Shown in pieces: positions 43,269 to 51,539 of a stretch of 64,000 nucleotides of DNA (the first letter of the stretch is position 1; every line of letters begins with the position of its first letter). Source of the stretch: DATJGF01 sp035495315 (GTDB lineage Bacteria > Verrucomicrobiota > Verrucomicrobiia > Limisphaerales > UBA8199); NCBI GenBank assembly GCA_035495315.1, contig DATJGF010000110.1:1-64000 (forward strand), read 5' to 3'. The notes under the pieces are model-generated. The model saw nothing but the letters and a program-made list of their open reading frames with translations. It searched no databases and was not told where the DNA came from. A program made the translations under genes and the position numbers.

Positions 43269-43819
43269 TTGCATTGTCCAGTGACTGTTTACTGTTTCAG
43301 TTTTCCAGCGGCGAGAGTGTCCCTTTTTCGGCGGACATGATCTCGATCGAGCTTATGGGTGAGACGGCGCGCTGGCTCGATCCGGAGATAGTGAAGCAGG
43401 CAGCCAAAGCAGTGTTCCATTATTTCAGGCACGAGTTGAAGCGGAAGAGCGTGTCGGCGGAGGATTTTGCGGCGAGTTTGGAAAAGGTTTTGCGCGGCTT
43501 TAAGCCGGAAATTCAGGCGCCAGCGGAGCCGGTGCAGCAATCGTTCCTGGAATCGGACTTATGTCAATTGGCCCGTGACACGGGCGAAGCCCGGGAGTTG
43601 GTCTTCTTTCCACGGCTTCGCGAGGAATTACGGCAGCAACTGCGTCAGCAGCCAAGTGTTCTGCGGTTCCGTGGCCTAAGGAGCTGCGTGAAACACCTGG
43701 TCGGTGCGGACCGTTGGGGCATCCGATGCCAGGATCTTGAAGAACAGATCGTGTCATATCTGCGTGGATGCCTGGATACCGAGGACAAGCCGACTGAGTT
43801 TGCGCTGATTGTAGAATGA
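43265..43819 (+). CDS. unknown protein translationally coupled to nrdR
   Basis: 184 residues. Starts within the nrdR stop (ATGA). No signal peptide or membrane helix. The first half (LLFQFSSGESVPFSADMISIELMG, then ARWLDPEIVKQAAKAVFHYFRHELKRKSVSAEDFAASLEKVL) looks alpha/beta then helical. The second half is helical with several Arg/Gln (LREELRQQLRQQPSVLRFRG) and three Cys (LRSCVKHLVGADRWGIRCQDLEEQIVSYLRGCL). I do not recognise the family. The coupling suggests a partner in NrdR control or nucleotide metabolism. Confidence 0.75.
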   Translation: MIALSSDCLLFQFSSGESVPFSADMISIELMGETARWLDPEIVKQAAKAVFHYFRHELKRKSVSAEDFAASLEKVLRGFKPEIQAPAEPVQQSFLESDLCQLARDTGEARELVFFPRLREELRQQLRQQPSVLRFRGLRSCVKHLVGADRWGIRCQDLEEQIVSYLRGCLDTEDKPTEFALIVE

Positions 43820-44178
43820 GGTAAGCAGTTGCTTTCGATTTGCCACCTAGAAGGTGGGATCTCTTCCGCGAAAAAAGAGCTGAAAATTTCCTGGTCAGCG
43901 CCAGCCGGGAATCTGTAGAGCGGCCGGAAGGGACGTCCGAATTTGATTGAATGTAGCTTGATTCTTGTGTAAGCAACTGGGCTCGAATCCGAGCGCATGG
44001 AAAAAGAGCCGAATATTGGAATTTCCGAAGAATTCCGGGTCGCGTTTTCGTACTGTTGGCCGCAACGACCGAACCAGGTCCGCTGTGGCCAGGCTCGTTC
44101 TCTGGGTGAGGTTCGACTGATGGCCCTGTGCGCTTCTGCGGCATCTTGCTGCCCTTATTGATCTGCTTCGCATAAACT
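43820..44178. other. gene-free region before the polysaccharide cluster
   Basis: 359 bases with no open frame of note. Small hairpins are present: CCACCT-AGA-AGGTGG (43843-43857), CTCTT...AAGAG just after, and GGAATT...AATTCC near 44020. Near 43985 GCTCG-AATC-CGAGC resembles a tRNA T-arm by chance only. The region could carry a small RNA or the promoter of the next gene, but I cannot show either. Confidence 0.35.
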
Positions 44179-45570
44179 ATGCTACGGCGCGACCGATTGA
44201 TTCGGATGCAGATTCACCAATTTCTGGACGCGGGATTGTTCGCGATCAGTTTTTGGCTGGCCTACGCACTGCGGGCAAACCCTTTCCTCATCCACTACTT
44301 TCACCAGGACCCTGTCAGCCCGTTCGAGAGGTATAAATGGTTGTACTTGATTCTTATTCCCTCGGTGCCTTTGGTGCTGGAAGCGCAGGGTTTTTACGAG
44401 CGGCCGATTCTATATGCTCGCGGGACGACGGCATGGCAATTGTTCAAAGGGTGTGTCCTGATTTCCTTGGGCATGGTGCTCACACTGTTCGTTTTTCGTA
44501 GTGAGATCGCGCGGTGGGTGCCGGTTTGGTTCGGCGGCATCAGTTTCGCCCTCGTGTTCGCCAAGGAAGAGTTGTTCTTACTTGCTTTGAAGAGCAAGCT
44601 GGCCCAGGCGCAGTATCGGCGGCGCTTCATCCTGCTGGGGACAGTGGACGAAACCAGCCGAATTCGGGACAAACTGGGCGCGCGGTCTCGTGAAACCCTG
44701 GAAATTGTCGCGGAACTGGACTTGAATAATGTCCCGATACAGCGAGTCGTGGAGTTGCTGCACGAACATTCGATTAATGGTGTTCTGGTCAGCGCCAAAC
44801 GCGCGCTTTTTGATCAGGTCGAAGCGGCAATTCGCGCTTGCGAATTGGAAGGAGTCGAGGTCTGGCTGCTAGCCGATTTCTTTCGAACCCAGATCTCGCA
44901 TACCAGCATCGATGATTTCTACGGTCATCCGGTCCTGGTATTTCGCACGACACCGGGGGCTTCCTGGGAAAACGTTCTCAAGCAAGTGATCGACCGCCTC
45001 GGCGCGCTCCTTGCACTGGTCATTCTGGCGCCCTTTTTACTCCTGTTCGCACTTGTGGTTAAGATCGGCTCGCCCGGACCAATCTTTTTCCGACAGCAAC
45101 GTTCCGGGCTGAATGGACATCCTTTCACGCTGTATAAGTTCCGCACGATGATCACCAACGCTGATCAACTGAAACATGAGCTCGCCGCAATGAATGAAAT
45201 GAGCGGACCGGTTTTCAAATTGACGAATGACCCTCGAATCACTCCTTTTGGGAAGTTCCTGCGCAAGTTCAGCATCGACGAGTGGCCCCAGTTTTACAAC
45301 GTGTTGCGCGGCGAGATGAGCCTGGTCGGACCACGACCGCTCCCGGTCGACGAGGTCAGGCGTTTCAACGATCTCGCCCATCGCCGGCGCCTCAGTGTGA
45401 AGCCCGGCCTTACCTGCCTTTGGCAAATCAGCGGGCGAAATAACGTCAAAGATTTTAAGGATTGGGTCCGACTCGACCTCGAATACATCGATAATTGGTC
45501 GTTGTGGCTGGATGTTAAAATCCTTTTGCGCACGGTGCCGGTAGTGCTGGTGGGTAACGGCGCCAAATGA
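44179..45570 (+). CDS. polyprenyl-phosphate sugar-phosphate transferase (WcaJ/EpsE type)
   Basis: 463 residues. About four membrane helices at the N-terminus (FLDAGLFAISFWLAYALR, WLYLILIPSVPLVLEAQG, LFKGCVLISLGMVLTLFVF, ...), a CoA-binding-like Rossmann part (about 150-240, FILLGTVDETSRIRDKLG), a further helix (ALLALVILAPFLLLFALVV) and the bacterial sugar-transferase domain (GPIFFRQQRSGLNGHPFTLYKFRTM, SIDEWPQFYNVLRGEMSLVGPRPLPVDEV, RLSVKPGLTCLWQISGRN). It starts a capsule, exopolysaccharide or O-antigen by placing the first sugar phosphate on undecaprenyl phosphate. Overlaps the next gene by four bases. Confidence 0.93.
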   Translation: MLRRDRLIRMQIHQFLDAGLFAISFWLAYALRANPFLIHYFHQDPVSPFERYKWLYLILIPSVPLVLEAQGFYERPILYARGTTAWQLFKGCVLISLGMVLTLFVFRSEIARWVPVWFGGISFALVFAKEELFLLALKSKLAQAQYRRRFILLGTVDETSRIRDKLGARSRETLEIVAELDLNNVPIQRVVELLHEHSINGVLVSAKRALFDQVEAAIRACELEGVEVWLLADFFRTQISHTSIDDFYGHPVLVFRTTPGASWENVLKQVIDRLGALLALVILAPFLLLFALVVKIGSPGPIFFRQQRSGLNGHPFTLYKFRTMITNADQLKHELAAMNEMSGPVFKLTNDPRITPFGKFLRKFSIDEWPQFYNVLRGEMSLVGPRPLPVDEVRRFNDLAHRRRLSVKPGLTCLWQISGRNNVKDFKDWVRLDLEYIDNWSLWLDVKILLRTVPVVLVGNGAK

Positions 45571-46538
45571 GCCGCCGCCGCAAAACCTCGGCGAACTCGC
45601 ACCAACCGACCAGTGTGGTTACCGGGGCGGCGGGTTTTCTCGGATCGCACCTGACGGATTTGTTGCTCAGCCGCGGCCATAAAGTTATCGGCATCGACAA
45701 TTTCGTCACCGGAACGGTCGACAACATCGCGCATCTCGGGGGGAATCCCAATTTCAAGTTCATCCAACAGGATGTAACCGAGTTTCTGTTTTTGGAACCG
45801 TCGGTGGATTATGTGTGGCATTTTGCTTCGCCCGCCAGCCCGATTGATTATCTGGAGCTGCCGATCCAGACACTAAAGGTTGGCTCGCTCGGCACGCACA
45901 AGGCCTTGGGTCTGGCCAAGAACAAACGCGCGCGATTCCTGCTGGCGTCGACTTCAGAAATCTATGGAGATCCGCTCATTCACCCACAAACCGAAGAGTA
46001 TTGGGGCAATGTGAACCCGATTGGACCTCGGGGTTGTTATGATGAGGCGAAAAGGTTCGCCGAAGCCCTCACTATTGCCTACCACAAAGAGCATCAGGTA
46101 AAGACGCGGATCGTGCGCATCTTCAACACGTATGGTCCACGAATGCGCCTGAACGATGGCCGCGTCGTGCCGGCCTTCGTCAGTCAGGCCCTCAAAAACA
46201 AACCGCTGACTGTTTTTGGCCTGGGCGCCCAAACCCGCAGTTTTTGTTATGTCTCGGATTTAATTGAGGGGATTTATCGGCTCATGCTCAGCGATTATGA
46301 CCTGCCAGTGAACATTGGCAATCCGGTGGAGCTATCGGTCCTTGAGTTTGCAAAACAGATCATCCGCGCGACGAAATCACGCAGCAGAATTGTTTTTAAG
46401 CCTTTGCCCCAGGATGACCCCAAACAGCGACAGCCGGATATCACGAAAGCGAAACGCCTATTGGGTTGGGAACCGAAAGTGCAACTGGCGGAGGGGCTGG
46501 TTAAGACAATCGAATATTTTCGAGGGAAAGTGAAGTAA
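45567..46538 (+). CDS. uxs: UDP-glucuronate decarboxylase (UDP-xylose synthase)
   Basis: 323 residues. NAD-dependent short-chain epimerase fold: VVTGAAGFLGSHL (NAD loop, about 17-29), DNFVTG, HFASPASPIDYLELPIQTL, catalytic Ser/Tyr/Lys in STSEIYGDPL and CYDEAKRF. The signature around HPQTEEYWGNVNPIGPRGCY fits UXS and separates it from other epimerases. It makes UDP-xylose from UDP-glucuronate, which can go into the polymer begun by the upstream enzyme (ATGA overlap, so coupled). Confidence 0.93.
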   Translation: MSRRRKTSANSHQPTSVVTGAAGFLGSHLTDLLLSRGHKVIGIDNFVTGTVDNIAHLGGNPNFKFIQQDVTEFLFLEPSVDYVWHFASPASPIDYLELPIQTLKVGSLGTHKALGLAKNKRARFLLASTSEIYGDPLIHPQTEEYWGNVNPIGPRGCYDEAKRFAEALTIAYHKEHQVKTRIVRIFNTYGPRMRLNDGRVVPAFVSQALKNKPLTVFGLGAQTRSFCYVSDLIEGIYRLMLSDYDLPVNIGNPVELSVLEFAKQIIRATKSRSRIVFKPLPQDDPKQRQPDITKAKRLLGWEPKVQLAEGLVKTIEYFRGKVK

Positions 46539-46608
46539 GAACGCCGGTTCTGGTAGCGCTCGTTACTTTTAGCTTGGCAATCCTAACGGCACGCGCTTCC
46601 TTTTACTT

Positions 46609-47409
46609 GTGATTCATCCGACGGCCGTCATCCATCCAAAAGCCCAGCTTGACTCCACAGTGCAGGTTGGACCCCATGCGGTGATCGATGCCGGCGTCGA
46701 GGTCGGCCCGCGCTGTATCATCGGGCCGCACGCTTACCTGACGGGCCACACGAAAATCGGTGCCGATAACAAATTCTTCGCCGGCTGCGTCATCGGCGAG
46801 GCACCGCAGGATTTGAAGTATAAAGGGGCGCCGTCGGGCCTGAAGGTGGGCGATTTCAATGTCTTTCGCGAGTGTGTGACAGTGCATCGGGCGAATCTGG
46901 AGAGTGACCAGACCGTGATTGGCTCGCACAATTTGCTGATGGGGTGCTGCCACATTGCCCACGATTGCCGGCTCGGAAACTATGTCATCGTAGCCAATGG
47001 GGCACTGGTCGGAGGGCACGTGCATATTGACAATCGTGTGCTGATTTCCGGCAATTGCCTGGTTCACCAATTTGTACGAGTCGGCACGCTGGCGATGATG
47101 CAGGGCGGCTCGGCTATCAGCAAAGACCTGCCGCCGTTTACAGTCGCGCGCGGTGATAACACCGTTTGTGGCCTGAACACGATTGGCTTACGCCGAGCCG
47201 GGTTGTCGCCCGCCAACCGCCTGGAACTGAAACAGCTTTACCACGCGTTGTTCCGGTCCAAGCTAAACCTGCGCAAAGCCGTCGCGGCTGCACGTGGCAA
47301 GTTCTCTGGTGAATGCGCTAAATTGATGTTGGATTTTATTGAAGCCTCAAAACGCGGCGTGTGTTTCGACGGAGGTAACACAGAGTCGGACCAGGAGGAA
47401 CCCGATTGA
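46609..47409 (+). CDS. lpxA: UDP-N-acetylglucosamine acyltransferase
   Basis: 266 residues from the GTG at 46609, giving the family start MIHPTAVIHPKAQL. Left-handed beta helix of hexapeptide repeats (about 1-190), catalytic His equivalent to E. coli His125 at His118 in HIAHDC, then a helical C-terminus (RLELKQLYHALFRSKLNLRKAV). First step of lipid A synthesis: adds an acyl chain from ACP to UDP-GlcNAc. Confirms an LPS-type outer membrane. Follows the UDP-xylose synthase gene by 70 bases; other lpx genes are not in the window. Confidence 0.95.
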   Translation: MIHPTAVIHPKAQLDSTVQVGPHAVIDAGVEVGPRCIIGPHAYLTGHTKIGADNKFFAGCVIGEAPQDLKYKGAPSGLKVGDFNVFRECVTVHRANLESDQTVIGSHNLLMGCCHIAHDCRLGNYVIVANGALVGGHVHIDNRVLISGNCLVHQFVRVGTLAMMQGGSAISKDLPPFTVARGDNTVCGLNTIGLRRAGLSPANRLELKQLYHALFRSKLNLRKAVAAARGKFSGECAKLMLDFIEASKRGVCFDGGNTESDQEEPD

Positions 47410-47427
47410 GGGTTCTTGCCCCGCTGT

Positions 47428-48777
47428 TCAGCGCTTCGTCGTTTCCGCCATTAGTCTTGCCAGCCGCAGCGCCATCTCCATCGCTTGCTCATAATTCAAG
47501 CGTGGGTCGAGCTGACTCCGATATCCGCGTTCCAAATCCTCTTCAGTGACACCGCTGGCCCCGCCAATACATTCGGTGACATTATCTCCAGTCAGTTCAA
47601 AATGCACTCCGCCGAGGGGGCGTCCGCAATTCTTCAATATCTCAAAGGCTTGCTCCAGTTCACGGATAATATTTTCAAAACGCCGCGTTTTTATGCCACT
47701 TCTAGTGGTTTCGGTGTTTCCGTGCATGGGGTCGCTGCACCAGAGCACCTCTTTACCGGCGCGTGAAATCGCCTCAAGCAATGGCGGCAAGCAATCGGCG
47801 ATTCGATCGGCGCCAAAACGGAAAATGAAAGTCAGCCGACCAGGTTCATTTTGCGGATTGAGAATCTCCGCTAAAGCCAACGCCTCCGCAGGAGTGACTG
47901 ACGGTCCAACCTTGACACCGATCGGGTTGGCGATCCCGCGAAAATATTCGACGTGTGCGCCATCCAGAGCGCGGGTGCGATCGCCGATCCAGGGAAAGTG
48001 CGTCGAGAGATTGTACCAACCGGTGCGCCGAGGCACTTGCCGCGTCTGCGCCTGCTCGTACTGCAGGTGCAAACCTTCGTGGCTGGTGTAGAAATCGACG
48101 CGGTTGATATCTGCCAGCACCGAGCCGGTCAAGGTCTCCATAAACCGCAGAGATTCGCCTATGCTTTGCACCATACGCATGTACTCCGCCGCGTGCGGTG
48201 ACTTGGCGACGAAACCGAGTTCCCAATACTCCGGATGATGCAGGTCGGCAAACCCACCCTCAATGAGCGCGCGGATGAAATTGATCGTCAACCCTGAGCG
48301 TTCGTAGGCGCGCAGCAGCAGTTGCGGGTCCGGGGTGCGGTCATTAGCGGTGAAGCCAGACCGGTTGATCATGTCGCCCCGGAAGCTCGGCAGGCTCGTA
48401 CCGGCGCGAGTCTCATTATCCGCGGAACGTGGTTTGGCATATTGCCCTGCAAAACGTCCAATGCGCACCACCCGTTTTTTTCCGCCCTGCACCAGCACGA
48501 GACTCATTTGCAGGAGGATCTTAAGCTTGCTCGCGATGGCCGACGATTCGCAATCCTCAAAACTTTCGGAACAATCACCGCCTTGAAGCAAAAATCGCTC
48601 GCCGCGAACGGCCTGGGCCAACTGTTGTTTGAGGTTCTCGATTTCCCAACTAGTGACGAGAGGTGGGAGACGAGACAATTGCGCCAGCACGCGCTGCAAT
48701 TGTTCGGCGGCGGGATAGGCTGGTTGCTGGCTGGCGGGTTTGTTTTGCCAGGAATCTGGCGTCCAGTGCGTCTGCAT
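47428..48777 (-). CDS. aroG: class II 3-deoxy-D-arabino-heptulosonate 7-phosphate synthase
   Basis: 449 residues, the plant/actinobacterial type II form. WTPDSWQNKPASQQPAYP at the N-terminus, then LLQGGDCSESFEDC (substrate/metal site), GRFAGQYAKPRS, SFRGDMINRSGF, DFYTSHEGLHLQYEQ, VKVGPSVTPAEAL and CSDPMHGNTETTRSGIKTR, with HFELTGDNVTECIGGASGV near the end. Condenses PEP with erythrose-4-phosphate, the entry to aromatic amino acids. Convergent with lpxA, 18 bases apart. No other aro gene is nearby. Confidence 0.96.
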   Translation of the reverse strand: MQTHWTPDSWQNKPASQQPAYPAAEQLQRVLAQLSRLPPLVTSWEIENLKQQLAQAVRGERFLLQGGDCSESFEDCESSAIASKLKILLQMSLVLVQGGKKRVVRIGRFAGQYAKPRSADNETRAGTSLPSFRGDMINRSGFTANDRTPDPQLLLRAYERSGLTINFIRALIEGGFADLHHPEYWELGFVAKSPHAAEYMRMVQSIGESLRFMETLTGSVLADINRVDFYTSHEGLHLQYEQAQTRQVPRRTGWYNLSTHFPWIGDRTRALDGAHVEYFRGIANPIGVKVGPSVTPAEALALAEILNPQNEPGRLTFIFRFGADRIADCLPPLLEAISRAGKEVLWCSDPMHGNTETTRSGIKTRRFENIIRELEQAFEILKNCGRPLGGVHFELTGDNVTECIGGASGVTEEDLERGYRSQLDPRLNYEQAMEMALRLARLMAETTKR

Positions 48778-48908
48778 TTTGACGGCAGCCAGCCTTGCTC
48801 ATCCGATTGGAAATGTAAAATGGAAATGCCGGCAAAAATCGGGAGGGAAGCGGGGGAGGTTGCTATTTTGCACCAACTTTAGTTTGACTTAGGGCAGAGG
48901 CATGCGTC

Positions 48909-49832
48909 ATGTTGTCGACCATGAAAGCCCCTGTCTCGTGTCGAAGTCGCACGCTTTTGTCCGCAGCGTTCTTGCTCGTTTCCGGGTTTGCCGGATTAAA
49001 GACGGCATCGGCTCAAACGTTTTTAATCAATAGCAATCAGAGTTCGATCACGATCTCCGGCACCGTGTTGGGCACCCAGATCATGAGTCAAGGGCCTAGC
49101 AGTCTCACCGCGAAAGTCGGGGGAACACTGGAAGCAGCGGTAGCAGGTTCGTCGATTGAATTCGTGGGACAAAGCCAAATTCACGTAAATAACAGCGGCA
49201 CTTGGCAGCCCAAAGCAGACGGCACCGCCGGGAGTGAGCCGGCAAACTATGGCGCGATGGGCACGACCATTTTGGGTAGCGGCGTCGCCGCTCTGCGAGA
49301 TGTGCTGCTGGATCTCACGAATGGCTCGATCGCGATCAACAACGGACAATTTGATTCGAGCAGTCTGACTTTGTTTTTTCCTACCCAGGCCACCAGCACT
49401 TTTGCCTATAATGTTTCCGGCTTGCTCAGCCAACATGGGGTCGAACTCCTCACCGGCTATGCGACTAACAAAGTGACGACCATGGGCACGATCAATGGGC
49501 CCGCCGGACAGCAAACAATTACTATTCCGGTTAATGCGACGTTTGTCTTCAGCCTGGTTAGCGCCGGTGATACAGTTGTCACACTTAAAGGCCAGTTAGT
49601 TGCCACCCAGGCGGCTCAAGTCCCTCCTCTTGTTATCCAATCTTTCACGGTGCAGAACCAGATCATTGCCTTGCAGTGGCAGGGCAGCGCCGGACAACAA
49701 TTCAAAGTCCTTTCCTCCTCCGATTTTAACACGTGGCAAACCAATCTCATCAACGCGGCTTTTGCCAACGGGATCTATACCTGGACCGCGCCTGCCACAA
49801 ACCCGATTCAATTTCTTCGGCTGGCCAGGTGA
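48909..49832 (+). CDS. secreted protein of unknown function
   Basis: 307 residues; an ATG at 48921 (MKAPVSCRSRTLL) may be the real start. Signal peptide TLLSAAFLLVSGFAGLKTASAQ. The mature part is Ser/Thr/Gly-rich and beta-strand-like (SNQSSITISGTVLGTQI, SSIEFVGQSQIHV, VVTLKGQLVATQ). The final 70 residues (IQSFTVQNQIIALQWQGSAGQQFKVLSSSDFNTWQTN ... FLRLAR) form the fibronectin-like tail seen at the ends of many secreted verrucomicrobial proteins, also present in the proteins at 49864 and 61306. Envelope or surface role likely; not recognised further. Confidence 0.75.
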   Translation: MLSTMKAPVSCRSRTLLSAAFLLVSGFAGLKTASAQTFLINSNQSSITISGTVLGTQIMSQGPSSLTAKVGGTLEAAVAGSSIEFVGQSQIHVNNSGTWQPKADGTAGSEPANYGAMGTTILGSGVAALRDVLLDLTNGSIAINNGQFDSSSLTLFFPTQATSTFAYNVSGLLSQHGVELLTGYATNKVTTMGTINGPAGQQTITIPVNATFVFSLVSAGDTVVTLKGQLVATQAAQVPPLVIQSFTVQNQIIALQWQGSAGQQFKVLSSSDFNTWQTNLINAAFANGIYTWTAPATNPIQFLRLAR

Positions 49833-49863
49833 TTCTGCGGCTTACACGAAATAGTCGCGTCGG

Positions 49864-51246
49864 TTACTGACTTAGTCGATAAAACCGCTGCGGTCCAGAG
49901 ATCGAATCTGTGAGGCTATTCTGACCGTTCACTACCATCGGGCCGGGCAAAATGGCGCTCCAAGACGCGGACGAAGCAAGGTTGGTCGCGGACAATAAAG
50001 TGAAGCCCGATGAATTGGTCGGCCAGGTGAGGATCACGTTTCCGGGAATGGGCGTAATTCTCAGTTGTGGCGGCGCCTGCACTGCCAGGCTAAACAATGT
50101 CCCGCTTCCCCATTTACCTCCATTACATGCTGTCCCATACAAAGTGTTCCCCGACAAAAGTAATCCGGCAGTCGGATTCGCACCGTCGATATTGGTGGAA
50201 AAAATGCCGCCGATTGCCGTGAAATCGTGAACTGTATTAAAGCCGCTCCCATCTGTCCTGACGGCAAATACAGTCCCATTGCCATGCCCGCCGCCGTGAG
50301 CCGCAACCCCATAAAGTGTGTTGCCGAGCAAAATCAAAGCGGCACCCGGATTCGCGCCGTCGACAGTCCCGGTAAAGTTATAAATCGGATCAAATGCGAC
50401 CGCATCAGTGCTTAGAGCGAACACGGTACCCGCGCCTTGCGTCCCACCCAATCGAGTCGTCCCAAAAAGCGTGTTGCCCCAAAGAGTCAATCCTGCCTCT
50501 GGATTAGCGCCATCGCCCCCGCTGAAACTGTACAGGGTACTAAATCCCATGTCACCGATCTGTAAAGTGAACACGCTGCCATAGCCCCATGCACCACCAT
50601 TTTCGGTTGTGCCGTAGAGCGCGTTCCCAGCCAGGACCAATTCCGCCTTAGGATTAGCGCCATCGCTTCCGCCGGTGAAACTGTACAAATTCGTAAAGCC
50701 CGAGCCATCGGTGTTCACCGCGAATACGATACCCCCACCAGGACTGCTATGATACGTGGTGCCATATAACGTATTGCCTGAGGCGACAAGTCCTCCAAGC
50801 GGATTGGCCCCGCCGTCGCCGCCGGCAAACGTATGCAACACTTTAAAATCGCTCCCATCCGTATTTACCTTGAAGACGGTTCCCGCGTTCGCAGTTGGAC
50901 TTCCTCGATAGACAGCCGTCCCATACAGCGTGTTGCTCACTAACACCAACCCAGCATTCGGGTTTCCTCCATCAGTGCCACCGCTGAAGCTGAGCAACGT
51001 GATCAACCCAGTGCCATTAGTGCATAATCGGAAAATCGTCCCCTGGCTGGAAGCACCCCCGTAACAAGCCGTGCCATAAAGATTGGTCCCCGATAGCAAT
51101 AATCCGGCGTAAGGATTGGCCCCATCGCTGCCGCGGGTAAAACTATAAATCGATCGCAGTGATTGCGCTGTCAACTTCTCGGGCAAGAAACCAAGCGCAA
51201 CGGCCAGCGCTGAGGCCGCGAGCAAAGCATTGAACCTCGGGTTCAT
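49864..51246 (-). CDS. GloVer-repeat secreted protein
   Basis: 460 residues with signal peptide (LLAASALAVALGFLPEKLTAQ). Seven tandem repeats of about 50 residues run from about 35 to 385. Each follows the pattern SFTGGSDGANPxAGLxLSGNTLYGT, then GGxxGxGTVFxxxTDGSGF, then xxLYSF, the choice-of-anchor GloVer repeat. A C-terminal domain (LRITPIPGNVILTWPTNSSGFTLLSATNL ... RFYRLSQ) probably mediates surface sorting. The repeats likely form a beta-propeller-like surface. No enzymatic residues seen. Divergent from asnB. Confidence 0.9.
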   Translation of the reverse strand: MNPRFNALLAASALAVALGFLPEKLTAQSLRSIYSFTRGSDGANPYAGLLLSGTNLYGTACYGGASSQGTIFRLCTNGTGLITLLSFSGGTDGGNPNAGLVLVSNTLYGTAVYRGSPTANAGTVFKVNTDGSDFKVLHTFAGGDGGANPLGGLVASGNTLYGTTYHSSPGGGIVFAVNTDGSGFTNLYSFTGGSDGANPKAELVLAGNALYGTTENGGAWGYGSVFTLQIGDMGFSTLYSFSGGDGANPEAGLTLWGNTLFGTTRLGGTQGAGTVFALSTDAVAFDPIYNFTGTVDGANPGAALILLGNTLYGVAAHGGGHGNGTVFAVRTDGSGFNTVHDFTAIGGIFSTNIDGANPTAGLLLSGNTLYGTACNGGKWGSGTLFSLAVQAPPQLRITPIPGNVILTWPTNSSGFTLLSATNLASSASWSAILPGPMVVNGQNSLTDSISGPQRFYRLSQ

Positions 51247-51539
51247 GTGACTGGGACTCCACGCCGATAATGGAACGATTCAAGGCCGATGTAAAGCAAC
51301 GAAATGTGTCAAAATCACGCTTGACATAGCTGGGCTTAATCAATTTGATACCATTATTGCCGTATCTGCGGCTCCAGTCGCATGATATGGTTCCTAAACT
51401 GGCTTAATTAGTCTTGGCTTGTAAACTCGGGTCCGTCGAGGTGGTACCTCGGCTAGCCGAAGATTGAACCGCCTTTTAGCGACGAGCCTCCTTCGCGGGG
51501 ATCGGGCATTGCCCGGAGTTGCTCGTCGAGATAGCCAGT
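51247..51539. other. intergenic region with candidate asnB promoter
   Basis: 293 bases between divergent genes. TTGACA at 51321-51326 (plus strand) is a perfect -35 and TTTGAT at 51344-51349, 17 bases on, a weak -10. It would leave a leader of about 185 bases for asnB. A TTGACA on the minus strand near 51313 could serve the GloVer gene but lacks a good -10. Confidence 0.35.

Noticed and set aside
43975..43995. tRNA T-arm-like string GGCTCGAATCCGAGC
   Set aside because: No matching acceptor, anticodon or D arms around it; just a 5-bp hairpin.
49864..51246. Regular 50-residue repeats considered as a possible CRISPR or DNA repeat array
   Set aside because: The periodicity is at protein level (GloVer motif) with diverged codons; no identical DNA repeats or spacers.
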